Source: Piezodorus guildinii (Eukaryota; Arthropoda; Insecta; Hemiptera; Pentatomidae). Taken from it: 64,000 bases of DNA. Location of the stretch: contig CM041292.1 in NCBI GenBank assembly GCA_023052935.1, positions 107,191,906 to 107,255,905 of the forward strand, read 5' to 3'. The first letter of the stretch is position 1. Each line of letters opens with the position of its first letter. Below, piece after piece: positions 33,153-45,553 of this stretch. Under the pieces are notes generated by a model. It saw nothing but the letters and a program-made list of their open reading frames with translations. It made no database searches and had not been told where the DNA came from. Both the position numbers and the translations under genes were made by a program.

Positions 33153-33538
33153 ATTTTTAATATTTATTTATTGAGAAACATTACAATCTGTTTCAGAATG
33201 AACAATAGTAATAGAGATATAGGACCACATTCATACAATATATACAGAAAATAACGATAAAGTCAAATTACATAAAATAGAAAATAAAAATCATTTATAT
33301 GTACAATAAAATAAAACAAACAACAACCTATAATTAAGATAAATACAAAGTTGGCAAATAAATAAAAATCATACAAACAAACATAACTATATACAATATT
33401 TAAAACTGCTAAGGGGACCCCAGACTGGGCGCGAAAAAAGCGGAATCCATGAGATCCCAGCGCCTCTCTCTCAGCCGCATCACTGGTCTTAGCCAGTAGA
33501 GGACTGAGTTAGGGCGCAATAGCCACAAACATACAGCA
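33153..33538 (-). mobile_element. Retroposon D, full-length inverted copy
   Basis: Reverse-orientation match of 31806-32168, with the 3' end CAGATTGTAATGTTTCTCAA then TAAATAAATATT at 33155-33195 and the 5' domain (GCGCTGGGATCTCATGG) near 33445. Its 3' tail is the reference for the tail family in this window. Confidence 0.68.
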
Positions 33539-33539
33539 T

Positions 33540-36300
33540 TGACAAAATAAAACAGAAAAAAAGTCCATAGGAGTATAAAATCAGCTATCGAATCATGAGT
33601 TGAAAAAATGAAAGTTCGAAAGCTCTTCGCATGATGTTAACTGGATAGGGGAATGTTGAGGGAACAAGAAGTGGAAATAAGAAGCCTAGATAAGGAAATT
33701 GAAAGAGTTAGCGTGGTCATGGGAGCGAAAAGCTCACGATATGAAGGGATTCTCATTTCCAGCCGGCCAATCTTTGTGTATAGTGTGACTTCCAGATTCA
33801 TAAAATAGTGGATCGAGAACACGCGATAAAAAAAGAAAACACAGGCTGCAGTTTGTCCAGAGCCAGGGCTAGTGTGAAATTACACCGGTCTGATTAAAGC
33901 AGTACATTATAGAGACAATGAGCTGAGGCTCCTGACTTAAGGATCCTATGTGAACCTGGCATATAGGGGCTAAACCTGGGATCTAAGCTCCTAATCTTTT
34001 CGTGTTTGATCTAAATCTCGGCTATAACTTACCAGGATATTTCCCATATATTAAGCGGTCAATGTTGGACAAGTGTGCGTGTCAGTCGTGTAATTCTTTA
34101 TTTATGCCCCCTTGGGAAATCTTTAATTCCTCCACGACCTCTAAGCCTGTGCATGAGGAAATCGGGTTAATGTGCATGTTCTGAGCTGAGGAGTTCTGAA
34201 CGTACTTACGAACCCGCCCAGTAAATTAGCATTAAATACCAACATCAACCGTTTACGATTTTCAACAATAAAATATGAATCTGGTACTAAACGTGTCAGA
34301 AGATTTTTAATAAATATTACATATTTTAGAATATATAATACGTTGCAAGGCACCAAGAAAATTTTATTTTTTCTTCATATATTTGAATTCTAAAAGAACA
34401 AAACCATTTTTATAAAACAATTGACCTAGCAGAATAAGCATGTGAAATCTGCCCCTAAGAAAAGCTGCAACCAATTTATACTATTAATTCACACCTATGA
34501 TAATTATGATAAACCACGTTTTGCAACAATTTTTACCTTGATGCTATGGATGGTAAGTTATGGAGATAAGAGGGGGAAGAAAAAACGTTTTTTTTTCTCC
34601 TAAACTGCTTAACCGATTTTCACAAAATAAGCAAGTTAAGGATTTTTTCTAAGAGTTTTAAAAAAAATGATTTTATTTTTATGTTGGTGTAACTGTGACA
34701 GCAACATGTATTTGATGTTTTTTTTTAATTTTATTTTTTTATTATTGGAGGGTGCTGTACAATATATATTTTTTTCAAGTTTATCTTCAAGCATACCCCG
34801 TGAAGAAAAGCAAATTTTAATTTGAATATCTATCTTAAATATCTCAAAAATATGTAGCTCTGATACATAATATACGTATATCTGTGATTTTTCTAATCAT
34901 GGGGTACATTTGCGATGAAATTTAATAAAACATTTCTTTTGCTGGACTCTCCAATGAAAAAAATTGGCAAATAATTACACATATCATTATCGATAAATAG
35001 ATAAATAGAGTCAACAAAATAAATAGACCCATTTTCGTAGAAAAAATTTAAATAAATATTTGTTGAGAACCCTTAACCTACCTCCTCCCGCCCCTACGAA
35101 AATTGGTTGAGGTCTCATAAATGTGAATCAATGGTATAATCTTATGCTGATATGCAGAGGTCGAGGGGTAGATTTCGGTTTTTCCGCTAGGTCATTTTAA
35201 CTTTTTAATTAAATAAAGACATTCGATAATAAAAGTGAAAAGTATGGTAAACAAAAGTAAAAAATAAAACATTAAATATTTCGAATAAAAAAGAGTGCAG
35301 AATAAGATGTATAATTATTTTTATTGATATTTAATTTTATTCCTTTAAATTTATAACTTTAGTGTTCTCAAAATCACAAAGCGCCGGTTGGAATCCGGCC
35401 TGCGCGGGTTGAAATATATTTGATCGTAGTTGAAATAATGCACCTTAATTTACTAATTAGAATAGATTGGTGACATATTAGTTAAACCATTCTGTTATCC
35501 AATACTATGGTGGAAAATAAAAAAAGGAAACCGATTGTTCATCACCAACACAGATTCTAAAGTGAAAAAAGTTTATAATAGGCTTAGAGTCTTTAAAATG
35601 TTTGTGTCAAATTTTTTTTTTTTTTTTTTTAAATTCAGTTTATCAAAGAGGTCTAGCCTACATCTAAACGACTACCAGTCCCTAACCAATTACTCCATCA
35701 CAATACGAAAAGCAACATATGCTGCTGGGATCGCTTGAAGAATCATACAAGCTGTACTCCCGGTTCTTATCGTTGTCTCGGCACTGTAATTAGAATGGAA
35801 GACAATGGAAATAGAAAAGTGCGTGTCTCGAGCTTGAATTCAACCTGGCATGAATCCCGCGCTCATTCTTACAGCGAGGAAACGCAACTTCATTGAAGAA
35901 AGGAAGCGGAAAAAAATAGACTGTTTCAAATTAATTATAATAATATTGTCAATATGTTAGTACAATAAGTGCAAACCTGATTTTGAATGTTGTCATAGGT
36001 AAAATATGATTTTAATGTAACACGTGTTCATTTATTTTTTTATATGGGTGATTGGTTAAAAATTAGTAAGTACTCTAGCAAGGGCGAGAAGGACGAATTA
36101 TACCATACCATCGAATAAAACTCATTTAGAATATCAATACTTAACAGTTGAGAGATTCAGTATGAAATAACCCCATTTGGCGGTCAATGAAACATAAACT
36201 ATTTAATAATTTTTCAGTCTCTGGCCACCACCCGGAGTAATTTCATTCTAAAACTCATTTCGTCTGAATTCTTCTGTGATAGTACGAAATATCGACTTCC
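33540..36300. other. Unassigned region
   Basis: Short frames at 33637-33822, 34002-34184 and 34141-34356 carry no motif I recognise. GC-richer patches occur at 33840-34180 and 35740-35900. GGTTGGAATCC (35385-35395) looks like an isolated Pol III B box without an A box. Confidence 0.35.
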
Positions 36301-36304
36301 TTTT

Positions 36305-37190
36305 TACTTTCACTTACTATATATAGTAAGGGAAAGTATTGCGATCGTGAAAATTTTCGAATTCCAGTTTTCAACGGAAATACACGTTTTAGGGTCCCCT
36401 GAGTCCAAATAACCAAGTCCCGCAAAAAGGTCTGTGTGTGTGGTAACTCCCGGGCGGAAACGGTAAGTCCTATGAAACTGAAATTTCATATTTAAGACAA
36501 CTATACGCCCGAGACTTGACAAAACTTTTTTCATCAAAATGAGCTTACCAGAAGAGGCACTTTATACTATGCATTTTGCACCTTTTTTCGATTTTCTCGA
36601 AAAAGGTTCCGACGATTTTGATTAAACTCACTATGTCGATGTAAATTTTAATGGGCTTTAATATCATGTAGGTTTTATTTGGATAACAATGGTCTGACAG
36701 GGCTTAAATGCCGATATTTTAAATTTTCTTCTCCTAAAGCACCTTTAATTTTGTAGATTCAATAATAATAACTAGATTATATTGTTAACGCTGATGAAAA
36801 ACACGTAAATATATAAATTGAATAAATTCGATACCCAACTAAAGAAGAAAACAGAAAAAATATTTTTTTAATGCAATTTTTCGTTTTTGAACATAAGAGC
36901 AGTAATATACATGTATGGTATACCGTCGGAAAGCTAAAGATTTTAGAAAAAATATCATCTCATTCACAAGCTTTTAGAATTTAATAGAGAGTGATGAGAA
37001 GAAGATAAAACTAACTGATTATTTTAGATAATAATATAATAGATTTTTTAATAAAACACATGTTTCTATATAAATTCAATTTGATTAATTCCTTAATAGT
37101 TTCACGTATTTTTATCTCTAACTGTATTTGAAAATTCTTTCATTGATTTTAAAAATCGAGGTAAGTGAAAGTCGTGTGTTGCCCGCACCA
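36305..37190 (+). mobile_element. Helentron-like (HINE-type) element, full copy 1, 886 bp
   Basis: The 5' end TACTTTCACTTAC is inverted as GTAAGTGAAAGT at 37161-37172, but the right copy lies ~18 bp inside the element and is followed by a small GTGT-loop-GCAC hairpin, then T-rich flank. Such asymmetric terminal inverted repeats plus a 3' hairpin and an internal (TG)n spot (36421-36440) are features of non-autonomous Helentron/Helitron-like elements. The first 34 bp also form a hairpin by themselves (TACTTTC..GAAAGTA). No target duplication is evident. No coding capacity. Confidence 0.65.
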
Positions 37191-37199
37191 GATTTTTTT

Positions 37200-38080
37200 A
37201 TTTAAGGAGACATCTCTTTTGTTTCCTAGTATGGAGTTGCTTCAATTTTTGGGCGTTCAGAATTAACACTGGGACCGTTCAATGAAATAAGTTGTATTTT
37301 ATAATGATTAAACAATGGTTGATTATATGGTTATACTGAGGAGAAGCTGATTGATTGTGCAGTTATCGAAAAACTTTAATTCAGTATAACCTGAAGATGG
37401 CCTTATTGGACAATAATTCATTTTGATGACTGCACCCCTTAGCAACTACTCTTCAATATGGTTTTATAGGATGCCCAGTCAATTCCTAATAAGAAGTCAT
37501 AAATTATAACAGATGTGCGAGGTGATATAAGTAGATATTCTAGATATAATATTACCCATGTTATCAAATCTATGAACTTAAGATGTTGTCGAATATTTTT
37601 TTTCAATCTTCAATCATCATAAACGATTCGAATGGTTCTCAGGTTACGCTGTTGTTTAATTTCTTATAATGTCACTATTTAATCATTTGCTAAAACAAAG
37701 TACCATTCAACAGTCATTTGATATCCACAATGTTTACAGATATATAGTTATGTGTCGATGAAACTCGGAAAAGTATTAATTAGACAGACATTTGAAAGCA
37801 ATATCCCTAACACAAAACATTTTTTCTGCCTGGTATAATAATTATGGTGTTATAATAATAATGGTATAATAGTACCTCCAAAAACTATTTTTTTAATTAT
37901 AACATACAAGGTATATCCTCTGGGCTTGAGAAAATTTTGTCCATTCTTAGCAGTTGGTTTATTCGTATTAAAAGTTTCAAAATGTCTTACAAAAGTCTTA
38001 AATGTTGCTGTTACTATATCTGGTATGGTGTGCATATCACAAAACTTTCACTTGCTACTCTACTTGACATTAATTTTAAT
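37200..38080. other. Unassigned stretch with a weak Penelope-like motif
   Basis: CCTGAAGATGGCC at 37390-37402 resembles the start of the Penelope hammerhead-like motif but the GAAAC half is not found. Otherwise AT-rich without features. Confidence 0.35.
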
Positions 38081-38088
38081 GTTATATA

Positions 38089-39508
38089 CACTGCTTTAAG
38101 AAATAAGTGGCTAACTTTGAAAAATCATAGTTTTCTGTGAAATTAATGTACATTACATCAACATTTTTATAAATTAGTATTATTTAGGGGATGATTTAGA
38201 GGTAAAATTAACATTAAAAAACAAAAAATAAGGATTTATTTCGAAAAAAAACATTGAAGAATGAGAAAATTAACGAAAATTTATATTACAAAAAATTGTT
38301 TATCTCTGTTTCAAATTCATTTTTTAACAACGGGTATTGCTTCCTCTTGCTTGAATTACTAATAACCATATAACAAGTGCCCAGTGCCGTCGCTTTAGTC
38401 GAAAATGGCCACAGTCAGAGGAACGTGCTCGGGCATTAAGATTACCTGAAACCACTATGCGTGGAGCGATCCATCGTTTCCGTGACACTGGACTCTACAC
38501 ACGAATGCCAGGTTCAGGACGCCCGAGAACTACACAGCCACAAGATGATCGGTTTATTTTAATACTTACTCTTCGAAATAGCTTTTCTAGTGCTTCTGAG
38601 ACTGTTCAAAGGCTCCGAGTGGTTCGTGATGCCGAATAAATAGTGCCGAAACTGTCAGAAGAAGATTTGCTGAAATGAGCTTACATCCCAGGAGGGTAGA
38701 AACAGGTCCACAGCTCACTTTAATTCACCAAAGGGCCTGTTTCAGGTTTGCTCGATAGCACATATTGTGGATTGAAAATGAATAAAGGACTGTACTTTTT
38801 TTCGATGCGTCACGCTTTTCACTTTAATCTCCAGATGGACGTACCACAGTTTACCGAAGGTCAGGTGAGCGTTATTCTGAATGTTAGTTTGTTGGGGGAA
38901 TGCAATTTGGAGATGGTTCAATGATGATGTGGGTAGGAATATCTCTGAGAGCGAAAATTGGTCTTCATGTCTTCAAGGTCTGTTGAATGCAGATTTGTAC
39001 ATAACAGAGATCCTTGAGCAATGTGTTATTCCTTTTGCTCCATTTATTGGAGACAATTTTATTTTTATGCATGACACTTCAAACTGTGTTCAGCAACACG
39101 AATTCTGATTTTAAGACGGCCAGATCATCGCCCTAACTTAAGTCCTATTGAACATATCTGGGATGAACTTGGCAGACGTGGGAGAAAAAGAATTAACTCT
39201 CCCGAAAACATACAGGAGCTAAGAACTTCTTTAGTGGAAGCATGGGAGGAAATCCCGCAAGATGTCACACGCCTTATTAGAGGTATGCCTACGAAGCTCC
39301 AGGCAATAATTTAGGCAAGAGGAAGCAATACCTGTTATTGAATGTTGAATTTAACAGAGAAAACGATTTTTTGTTTATAGCATAAATAATCTTTAATTTT
39401 CTCTTTTTTTCAAATAAATCTATATTTTTGTTTCTCAATTTTGATTTTACCTCTAACTCATTCCAATAGGATACTATTTTATAAGTGCGCCACTTTGTGG
39501 AGCAGTGT
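38089..39508 (+). mobile_element. Tc1-like transposon with long inverted ends
   Basis: Outer ends CACTGCT / AGCAGTG are flanked by TA (38087-38088, 39509-39510). Further inside, a ~150-bp segment at 38190-38360 (GATTTAGAGGTAAAAT to GGTATTGCTTCCTCTTGC) is repeated inverted at 39310-39465. The total is 1420 bp, which suits a whole Tc1-like element. The left outer end is more decayed than the right. It encodes a broken transposase. Confidence 0.82.
38400..39315 (+). pseudogene. Tc1-like transposase, many frame breaks
   Basis: Readable pieces in order: ERARALRLPETTMRGAIHRF (HTH), PGSGRPRTTQPQDDR (the GRPR linker), RLRVVRDAE stop, VRRRFAEMSLHPRR, then VLFFDASRFS where the first catalytic aspartate lies (the usual SDES is changed), PDGRTTVYRRSGER, a GG..WGN-like stretch, FMHDTSN in place of HDNA, and PNLSPIEHIWDELGRR in place of PDLNPIEH, so the last acidic region is also altered. 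Stops and shifts separate the pieces. It is inactive. Confidence 0.85.
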
Positions 39509-39514
39509 ATTTGA

Positions 39515-40330
39515 GTCGAGCTTCAGCTGAGATTTTATATAGTTTTAAAAAATAAAATAAAAGTAGATATCACTAACCAGAAAACTATTTAAGTTAATAA
39601 TTTTTTTGTCAGTCATTCGTACTTCATTAATTATATATTTTGTTTTTCTCTAATCTTTAAATATCCAATATTTACTTTAATATATTATATATCTGTATTG
39701 TAATTTTTTTTGTCTTTAAAAAAAATGGTATTTTTTACTGCAAATGTTTAAACAGGTGGATGAATAGACATATAGATTTTTCAAATAAAATAATGAAGGT
39801 GTCTTGAAAATTATCGTAATATGTTAATCCTAGTTAGGTGTCTTAAGTACTGTTTGCTTTTTTAACTGAGTTGCCGTAACCATTCCTTGTAGTGTAAATG
39901 TTTAATTATACATCAGGAAGGACCAATGAGAAATATAATTAATACGAAATGGATTCCGTGTTATCCTATTTCAATTTCTTGCAGGGGCAGTAGTAACTCT
40001 TAGGTCACTTATAATTATATGTTAACTGCATTAGATATTCTTGGCGACTACTAACGCTGCTTTTTAACGATAAAGGCTATAATAGTTGTTGAGGACGTAT
40101 AATTATCGGTTCCATGAAGCGGTTAGGAGGCCGCGGTGGCTTGTATATTATTGTTATTAGCCTCAAGACATGAAGGGACAGGTGGGTGTCGGCACGCGAC
40201 TCTCCACCATTCAGTCTTCATATCGGAATCTTTACTAGTTACTTTATATTATGGAATATCCTGTAAATCACATGTCCATTATTTAACAATAATATGAAAT
40301 TTGCCAACTCTCATTAACAATTTTTCCTCC
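39515..40330. other. Unassigned stretch
   Basis: No motif found. A GC-richer spot (GGCCGCGGTGGC, 40131-40142) is isolated. Confidence 0.4.
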
Positions 40331-40339
40331 GGGTTTCTG

Positions 40340-41065
40340 CAATGATTTCACATCCCGGTCCTCAGTACTTCGTCTTTCCAACAATCTCGATCATTCCAGT
40401 CATCCTCAGTCCGACCTCTGGCTGCCATATCCTCCGTTACAATTTATATCCATCTTTTCCGAGGTCTTCCCCGTTTTCTCCTCTTGCGTGGGCAGTATTC
40501 AACCGATCGAAGAGGGCAACGTTCTTCGTCCATTCTCATGACGTCTCCATACTACGTGTACATTGACCTTCTTCTACTAATTTCTTCGAAAGTGGTGAGC
40601 TCGGTCCCCACTCTTTTCCTTATTTGATTATTGGGGATTTTTTCTAACCTAGACACGGCACAACGGTACAAAAATCCATCTCCACAGATAATAGTTGTTT
40701 TTTTTTTTCTGGGACTTCTTCACTGCCCAGAATTCACATCCATACAGCGTAGTGCTAATCAGAAAGAAGTGGGATATCTTCTTTTTCGTTTGGAGTGATA
40801 CGTTCTTACTCCACAATACTCCATTTAGTATACCAATAATCCTTTTTCCTTTAAGTTTTTTTTTTTTTTTTTATATTTATTTATTGAGAAATATTACAAT
40901 CTGTTTCAGAATGAACAATAGTAATAGAGTTATAAGACCACATTCATACAATATATACAGAAATTTTCCGTTAATAACCCCGTTAATATGTCCCTATTTA
41001 TTGAGGCGTTCTTATCTATAGTAACGCCTAGATATTTGAAGGCATCGCTTTGCGGAAACGTCCAG
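40340..41065 (-). pseudogene. LINE ORF2 C-terminal remnant, split by a retroposon
   Basis: Minus-strand pieces: an FKYLGV-like block near 41020-41045, then after the insertion KGKRIIGILNGVLWSKN, TLYGCEFWAVKKSQ, and finally MDEERCPLRS-like, KRRKRGRPRKRW and EDMAARGRTEDDWNDR. These are the thumb and C-terminal segments of an RTE/CR1-like ORF2. Several stops interrupt it. The plus-strand frame at 40342-40566 is a shadow of it. Confidence 0.72.
40857..40964 (-). mobile_element. Retroposon D 3' end nested in the LINE
   Basis: Minus-strand ATATTGTATGAATGTGGTC through CAGATTGTAATATTTCTCAA to poly(A) (T run 40857-40872). LINE coding sequence resumes on both sides, so this is a nested insertion. GGAAAA-type sequence on both edges may be the target duplication. 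Confidence 0.7.
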
Positions 41066-41068
41066 TCC

Positions 41069-41340
41069 TCTAGGCAGAGAGCAGAGACAATGGAGCATAT
41101 AATCGAGCATTGCCTTGTACTCCAACAAGCTAAGTTATAAAATACTTGACATTTATATTGGAGTTATAGCACTGGCTACATTCTCTATTCATTGTTCTAT
41201 GTTTGCAGCTTACATATAGTATGAGTGATTGAAAGTTGATCTGTTGGGAATGGTGAGAGTGCTAAGATGGATTGAAATATCTGCTGTATAAACCGTATAA
41301 ATGATAAAGCCTGAGATACTACCTTAAGGTCCACTGGTAT
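41069..41340. pseudogene. Two small jockey-type LINE scraps
   Basis: Plus strand 41071-41140 reads RAETMEHIIEHCLVLQQAK, like the His/Cys tail of jockey ORF2. Minus strand 41225-41340 reads a GPLG-like motif, then IIYTVYTADIS, matching the segment before YADD in the copy at 20469-21262. Opposite orientations show a rearrangement. Confidence 0.5.
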
Positions 41341-41819
41341 CACGATCCGATTGATGTGAGTTAGCGTCTAACAATCGCTTAATGATGACTCACAATTTGT
41401 CTCAAAACGTTGCCTGACAATAAATAATTCAAAAATATTTAATTGTTTCTCTTTTATTGACCACCACCCAGACTAATTTCCTCATGCAATCTGATTATGA
41501 TTGTCTAGATAGCCTGTCTTGTCTTTGACTTTGGTGTATCAAGTGTGTGAATTGGTTTCGTTGCCTCTATTTATCAAGAGTTCTGTAAATAAACTTAAAC
41601 GCTGTAAAAGTTATTTAAAAATAAACTAATCGTTACTGATGATTTTCACAAGCACGAGGTCACTAAAACAAAATATAGTTCCAATGTTATAGCCATTTAA
41701 TGCTTTTAGAAGCATACGGTAAAATCTGAATTTAGTATTGTCCGATATTAGGTCAATGAATAGGATTGTGAGTATCCTAGTTCTCAATATAGCATTGTAT
41801 TTATTTAACAACATTTTCT

Positions 41820-42235
41820 TCTTTTTTTTTAAAATAATGATTTTATTTGCACCTGAAAAATATATACAATAAGCAAACGGGATTTTATAAACAAGGAAAC
41901 ATGGCATGGTTAGGCATGAGGGAGACAGCACTCAGTGGTGTATCCTCTTGACATTCAAGCAGAAACTATTATTTTAGGCTAGGAGGTCCCTCATCCAACT
42001 CTTTTCAGCCTACGCCGAGTTATGTCAGGGATGTAAGTTGTAACCATGTTTTGAACAACTTTGTTAATGTGTCCATGTTGACTGTCGTGAAATCTTTTGC
42101 AAGTCATTCGAATGTAGTTTGTTATAGTCGGAATGCGTAAGTCGGTATGAAGAGTATCATTTGAAACATAAAGTGAGTTCGTTGTCGGTCTTAATATTGG
42201 GATTGAAAGGTTTGTATTTTTTGAAGTTGTGTTTT
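41820..42235 (-). pseudogene. Jockey-type LINE 3' end
   Basis: Minus strand: IQTFQSQ, a frame slip, then LRPTTNSLYVSNDTLHTDL, IPTITNYIRMTCKRFHD and DITRRRLKR, another slip, then SWMRDLL, as in the jockey C-terminus at 20469. After the stop comes a short 3' UTR and a poly(A) (T run 41822-41832 on the plus strand). The frame at 41626-41931 is not a gene. Confidence 0.72.
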
Positions 42236-42691
42236 TTGAGCAGATACATTTAATAAATATCTAAAACGTGGATTGGTAGCTTTGAACAATATTCCCTGAA
42301 AACTGATGTCTCCAATAAATACAATCGAACGTTAGATTCAACAAGAAATAAAATCAAGACTACTTTTATGATTTTTTCGTTTTCTGCTAGTTGCATCCAA
42401 ATTTTACCTTATACTATAAAATAGATTCTATATTGACTACTCACACCATACTTTCTATAAACACCTTTCAGTAACTGACTGAGTCAGTAATTTATTATGT
42501 GATAAAGTATTTTCTATCGTTCTAAGTAACGATTGTGTAGAAGTCACGTGTCTTCATATTACGTGCTACGAGTGAACGATCAGTCACGAGCGACGAAAAT
42601 CTCTTTCTCACTTGGAAACAATAAAACCTTCAATAAATTTCAGAGTGAACAGCTCACTAAGCGGCCATCGGAATATCCAATGCCGGCCGTG

Positions 42692-42922
42692 TCATCGGGA
42701 CCAATATAATACACCCGGGGCAACAAGAGCAAGAGCCCACGAAGGAATATAAAATATATTTGAGTGAGGGGGGAGGTGATCTATGGGACTCCCTCGGCTG
42801 TAAATCTCAATATAATTAAAAAAGCCTCGGCCTGAACAAACATTTGTTGCTAGGTACAATATATTTGTGCTGAGGACACGGGAACTTATGTAATTATTCC
42901 CTTCTCCAACACCTCGAAGCAT
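42692..42922 (-). CDS. Unrecognised small open frame in a GC-richer patch
   Basis: 76 codons from a real ATG (42920-42922), protein beginning MLRGVGEGNNYISS and ending VLYWSR. No signal peptide, domain or repeat is evident. It may be part of an unknown repeat or a host exon. Kept because the base composition differs from the neighbours and the frame is uninterrupted; I do not claim a function. Confidence 0.2.
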   Translation of the reverse strand: MLRGVGEGNNYISSRVLSTNILYLATNVCSGRGFFNYIEIYSRGSPIDHLPPHSNIFYIPSWALALVAPGVLYWSR

Positions 42923-45513
42923 TTTTTTACAGCTGGGAATAGTGTGGGAGAGTTATGGCCGGTTAGACAGTGACTGGTGGCGCGCTCTCGTAGCGTTACA
43001 CGACATTTGGCCTACGTTTAACACTATACATTAACATTAATTTATGCCACAACGAGACATAAATCATTCCCAATCGATTATTTATCGAGTCAGGTTCCAT
43101 AATAAACTAGAATAAATTGTAAATGCGGTATTGCCGACTCACTCTTTTTTTTGTAGGCTTCAGTTTTGAAATAGTCAATGTTAATGTTATCACTGTATTT
43201 TATACTGTAAAAAAGTAATAGATTTTGGAAATAGAAGTCAGGTGTATCAAAGTTAGAAATGTGCGAAACACTAAAACGATTCTCGAGTCATATGAGGAAA
43301 CAAGACAAAAGTTTATCAAAAACTTATTATAAGAAAAAGCTTATCACTTTCGGTTAATACAACCCATTATATTCACTAATCCAAATCAATAGTCTTAAAG
43401 CTCATCGATTTATAAGTGCTCCTTTCCCTAAGAAAATGAGAGAAATAAAATATTAGTTCGAATTTCCGAAAATACCGTACAAATTTAACATTTAATATCA
43501 TTTTAAACCTTTAGGAAACAACATATAAATAAAAGAGAAGATTCCTTCCATATTTTTCATATGATGCTCCATATTTTGTATTTTCATTTTTTTTTTCACA
43601 AGAATTTACAAGTGGCCGCAAGCCTCAGAATTTACACATGCTGTGGTATTGTACCATTTACATGTTACACTAAGTAGTAAATACAAGTGGGGTTAATGTT
43701 TAAATAGTCTAAGTTAGTTTTTAGTAACAGTAGGAAAAATCTATTAAAACACCCACAATTTAATTCGTATTAATTATATTTCTCAAGTCTTGCATGTGAA
43801 AAGTATGAATGTTAACCACTAAAGACATAATGGAATTAAATAACATATTTTATTACGCTAGGTAGTTTTGCCAAACAAAGTCATTCATAATCAATAAATT
43901 ACATTATTTATTTGCTCACAAAAAAAACAGGTCTTTTTCGTGTGTTTTCGATTTTCATTCTACTATTTAGTTATATACTGCATGTATATTTTATGTAGTT
44001 TATTTTACTATTTCTAAATGTATTTGCAGATGATAATGTAGTGAACCAAAATAAAATACCGATCCACTCATGTGTATTAATTAAGAAATGCTTAGCGTAA
44101 ATTAACTTTTTAAAACATTATTTCCGCGTACTGTCATCGAACAGATCCTTACTATTGGGCAGTTTATTTTCTTACTTTTAGCCGTGGATTTTTCGTAATA
44201 CTGCAGTGCATTGATTTTCACTCACAATATTTATTATATCAATTTATTTATCTTGTTTCTGCAGTAATACAATACAGAAAATCTCTCAAATACAGCTACG
44301 CTCTATTCAATATGTAATGTGTTTCATTTGTTTATGTTTATTTACCGTTATTTGATTCTATAAAAGCTCCTAGAAAAAATACAGTGTCACCTTACAACCG
44401 ACATCGCCACACGACCAATTTAGCAAAACACATTCACATTCTGAATCAAGTAATGTTATAATTTAAAAGTCAATTCTGAGTTCCTCTATAACAATGTTTC
44501 TAAACTTTTGAGGTATTCAACGATATATTTTTATATTATATTATAAAGCTATACTATGAATCTGATTTCTGGAAATGTACTATTTTTAAAACATGTGTCC
44601 AGAGGACCATTTTAATGTCTTTGGGTCTGGTGAGACCAAATATTTCTATACATGTCGAAAAGAAAGTTTCTCATCCATTTTATGATTCAAACAATAATAA
44701 ACCTCAATGAAAATAGGAGACAGTGGATATAACAGACTATAGACTGTGATTCCACATCAGTATGCAATGTTTTTAAATCCCTTTTATACCTGAACTGTTC
44801 AGTTTAACACCCCTTTACCTATAGGGTAATAAAACGACGGGAACAGAGAGTAATTAAAAGCTATAAAAATAGGTAAGAGGTCGAGTAATAAAATCAATAG
44901 GACCTGAACTGAAGTGGTTTAGTACCCCACAGTTCACACCTAGCGGGACCGATCCTGGGGTCACATTTTATGAGTTGGTCCTCAAGTATAGCCTTAGTCC
45001 GGAATCTGTCCTACATTTTAGGGATGGTAATCTCATCTTGAATTGTTGGTTTGGCAGACAACTAAAATTTGGGTAGAAATACTTGGGTAGAAACTTCACT
45101 CATAGAAATATTTTCAAACAAATAATTAAGTCTAAAGAAGTTATTTTATTTATCACGTCATAAATATATCACATTATCTGATTGCCTGTTGTCTAATGTT
45201 GAACCCAACGCCATAGCTGTAGTCCAAAGCATTACAAATAAAATATGCAAAATCTATTTAGCTTGATAAGTGAACAAAATTGACACATTGTTCAACACTT
45301 CTGTATGCAAGGTCCATTATGATTCATATTAATAAAGAAGCATTCACAATAGTTAATGTTTGAATAAATTGCTTTACAAATCTTTTTTAAATTAGATATC
45401 AATCAAGGATGAGATCAAACTCAAAAATCAACTCCAATTCTTTTCATGCTACCATGGTTGATGTGTACTACTTCTTACTAGAAACGAAATTTTTATAGAA
45501 TCTGAAATTAAGC

Positions 45514-45514
<1 letters not shown>

Positions 45515-45549
<35 letters not shown>
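45515..45549. repeat. Poly(A) tract
   Basis: 35 consecutive A. It could be a retroposon tail, but the upstream sequence is not a family I recognise. Confidence 0.85.
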
Positions 45550-45553
<4 letters not shown>

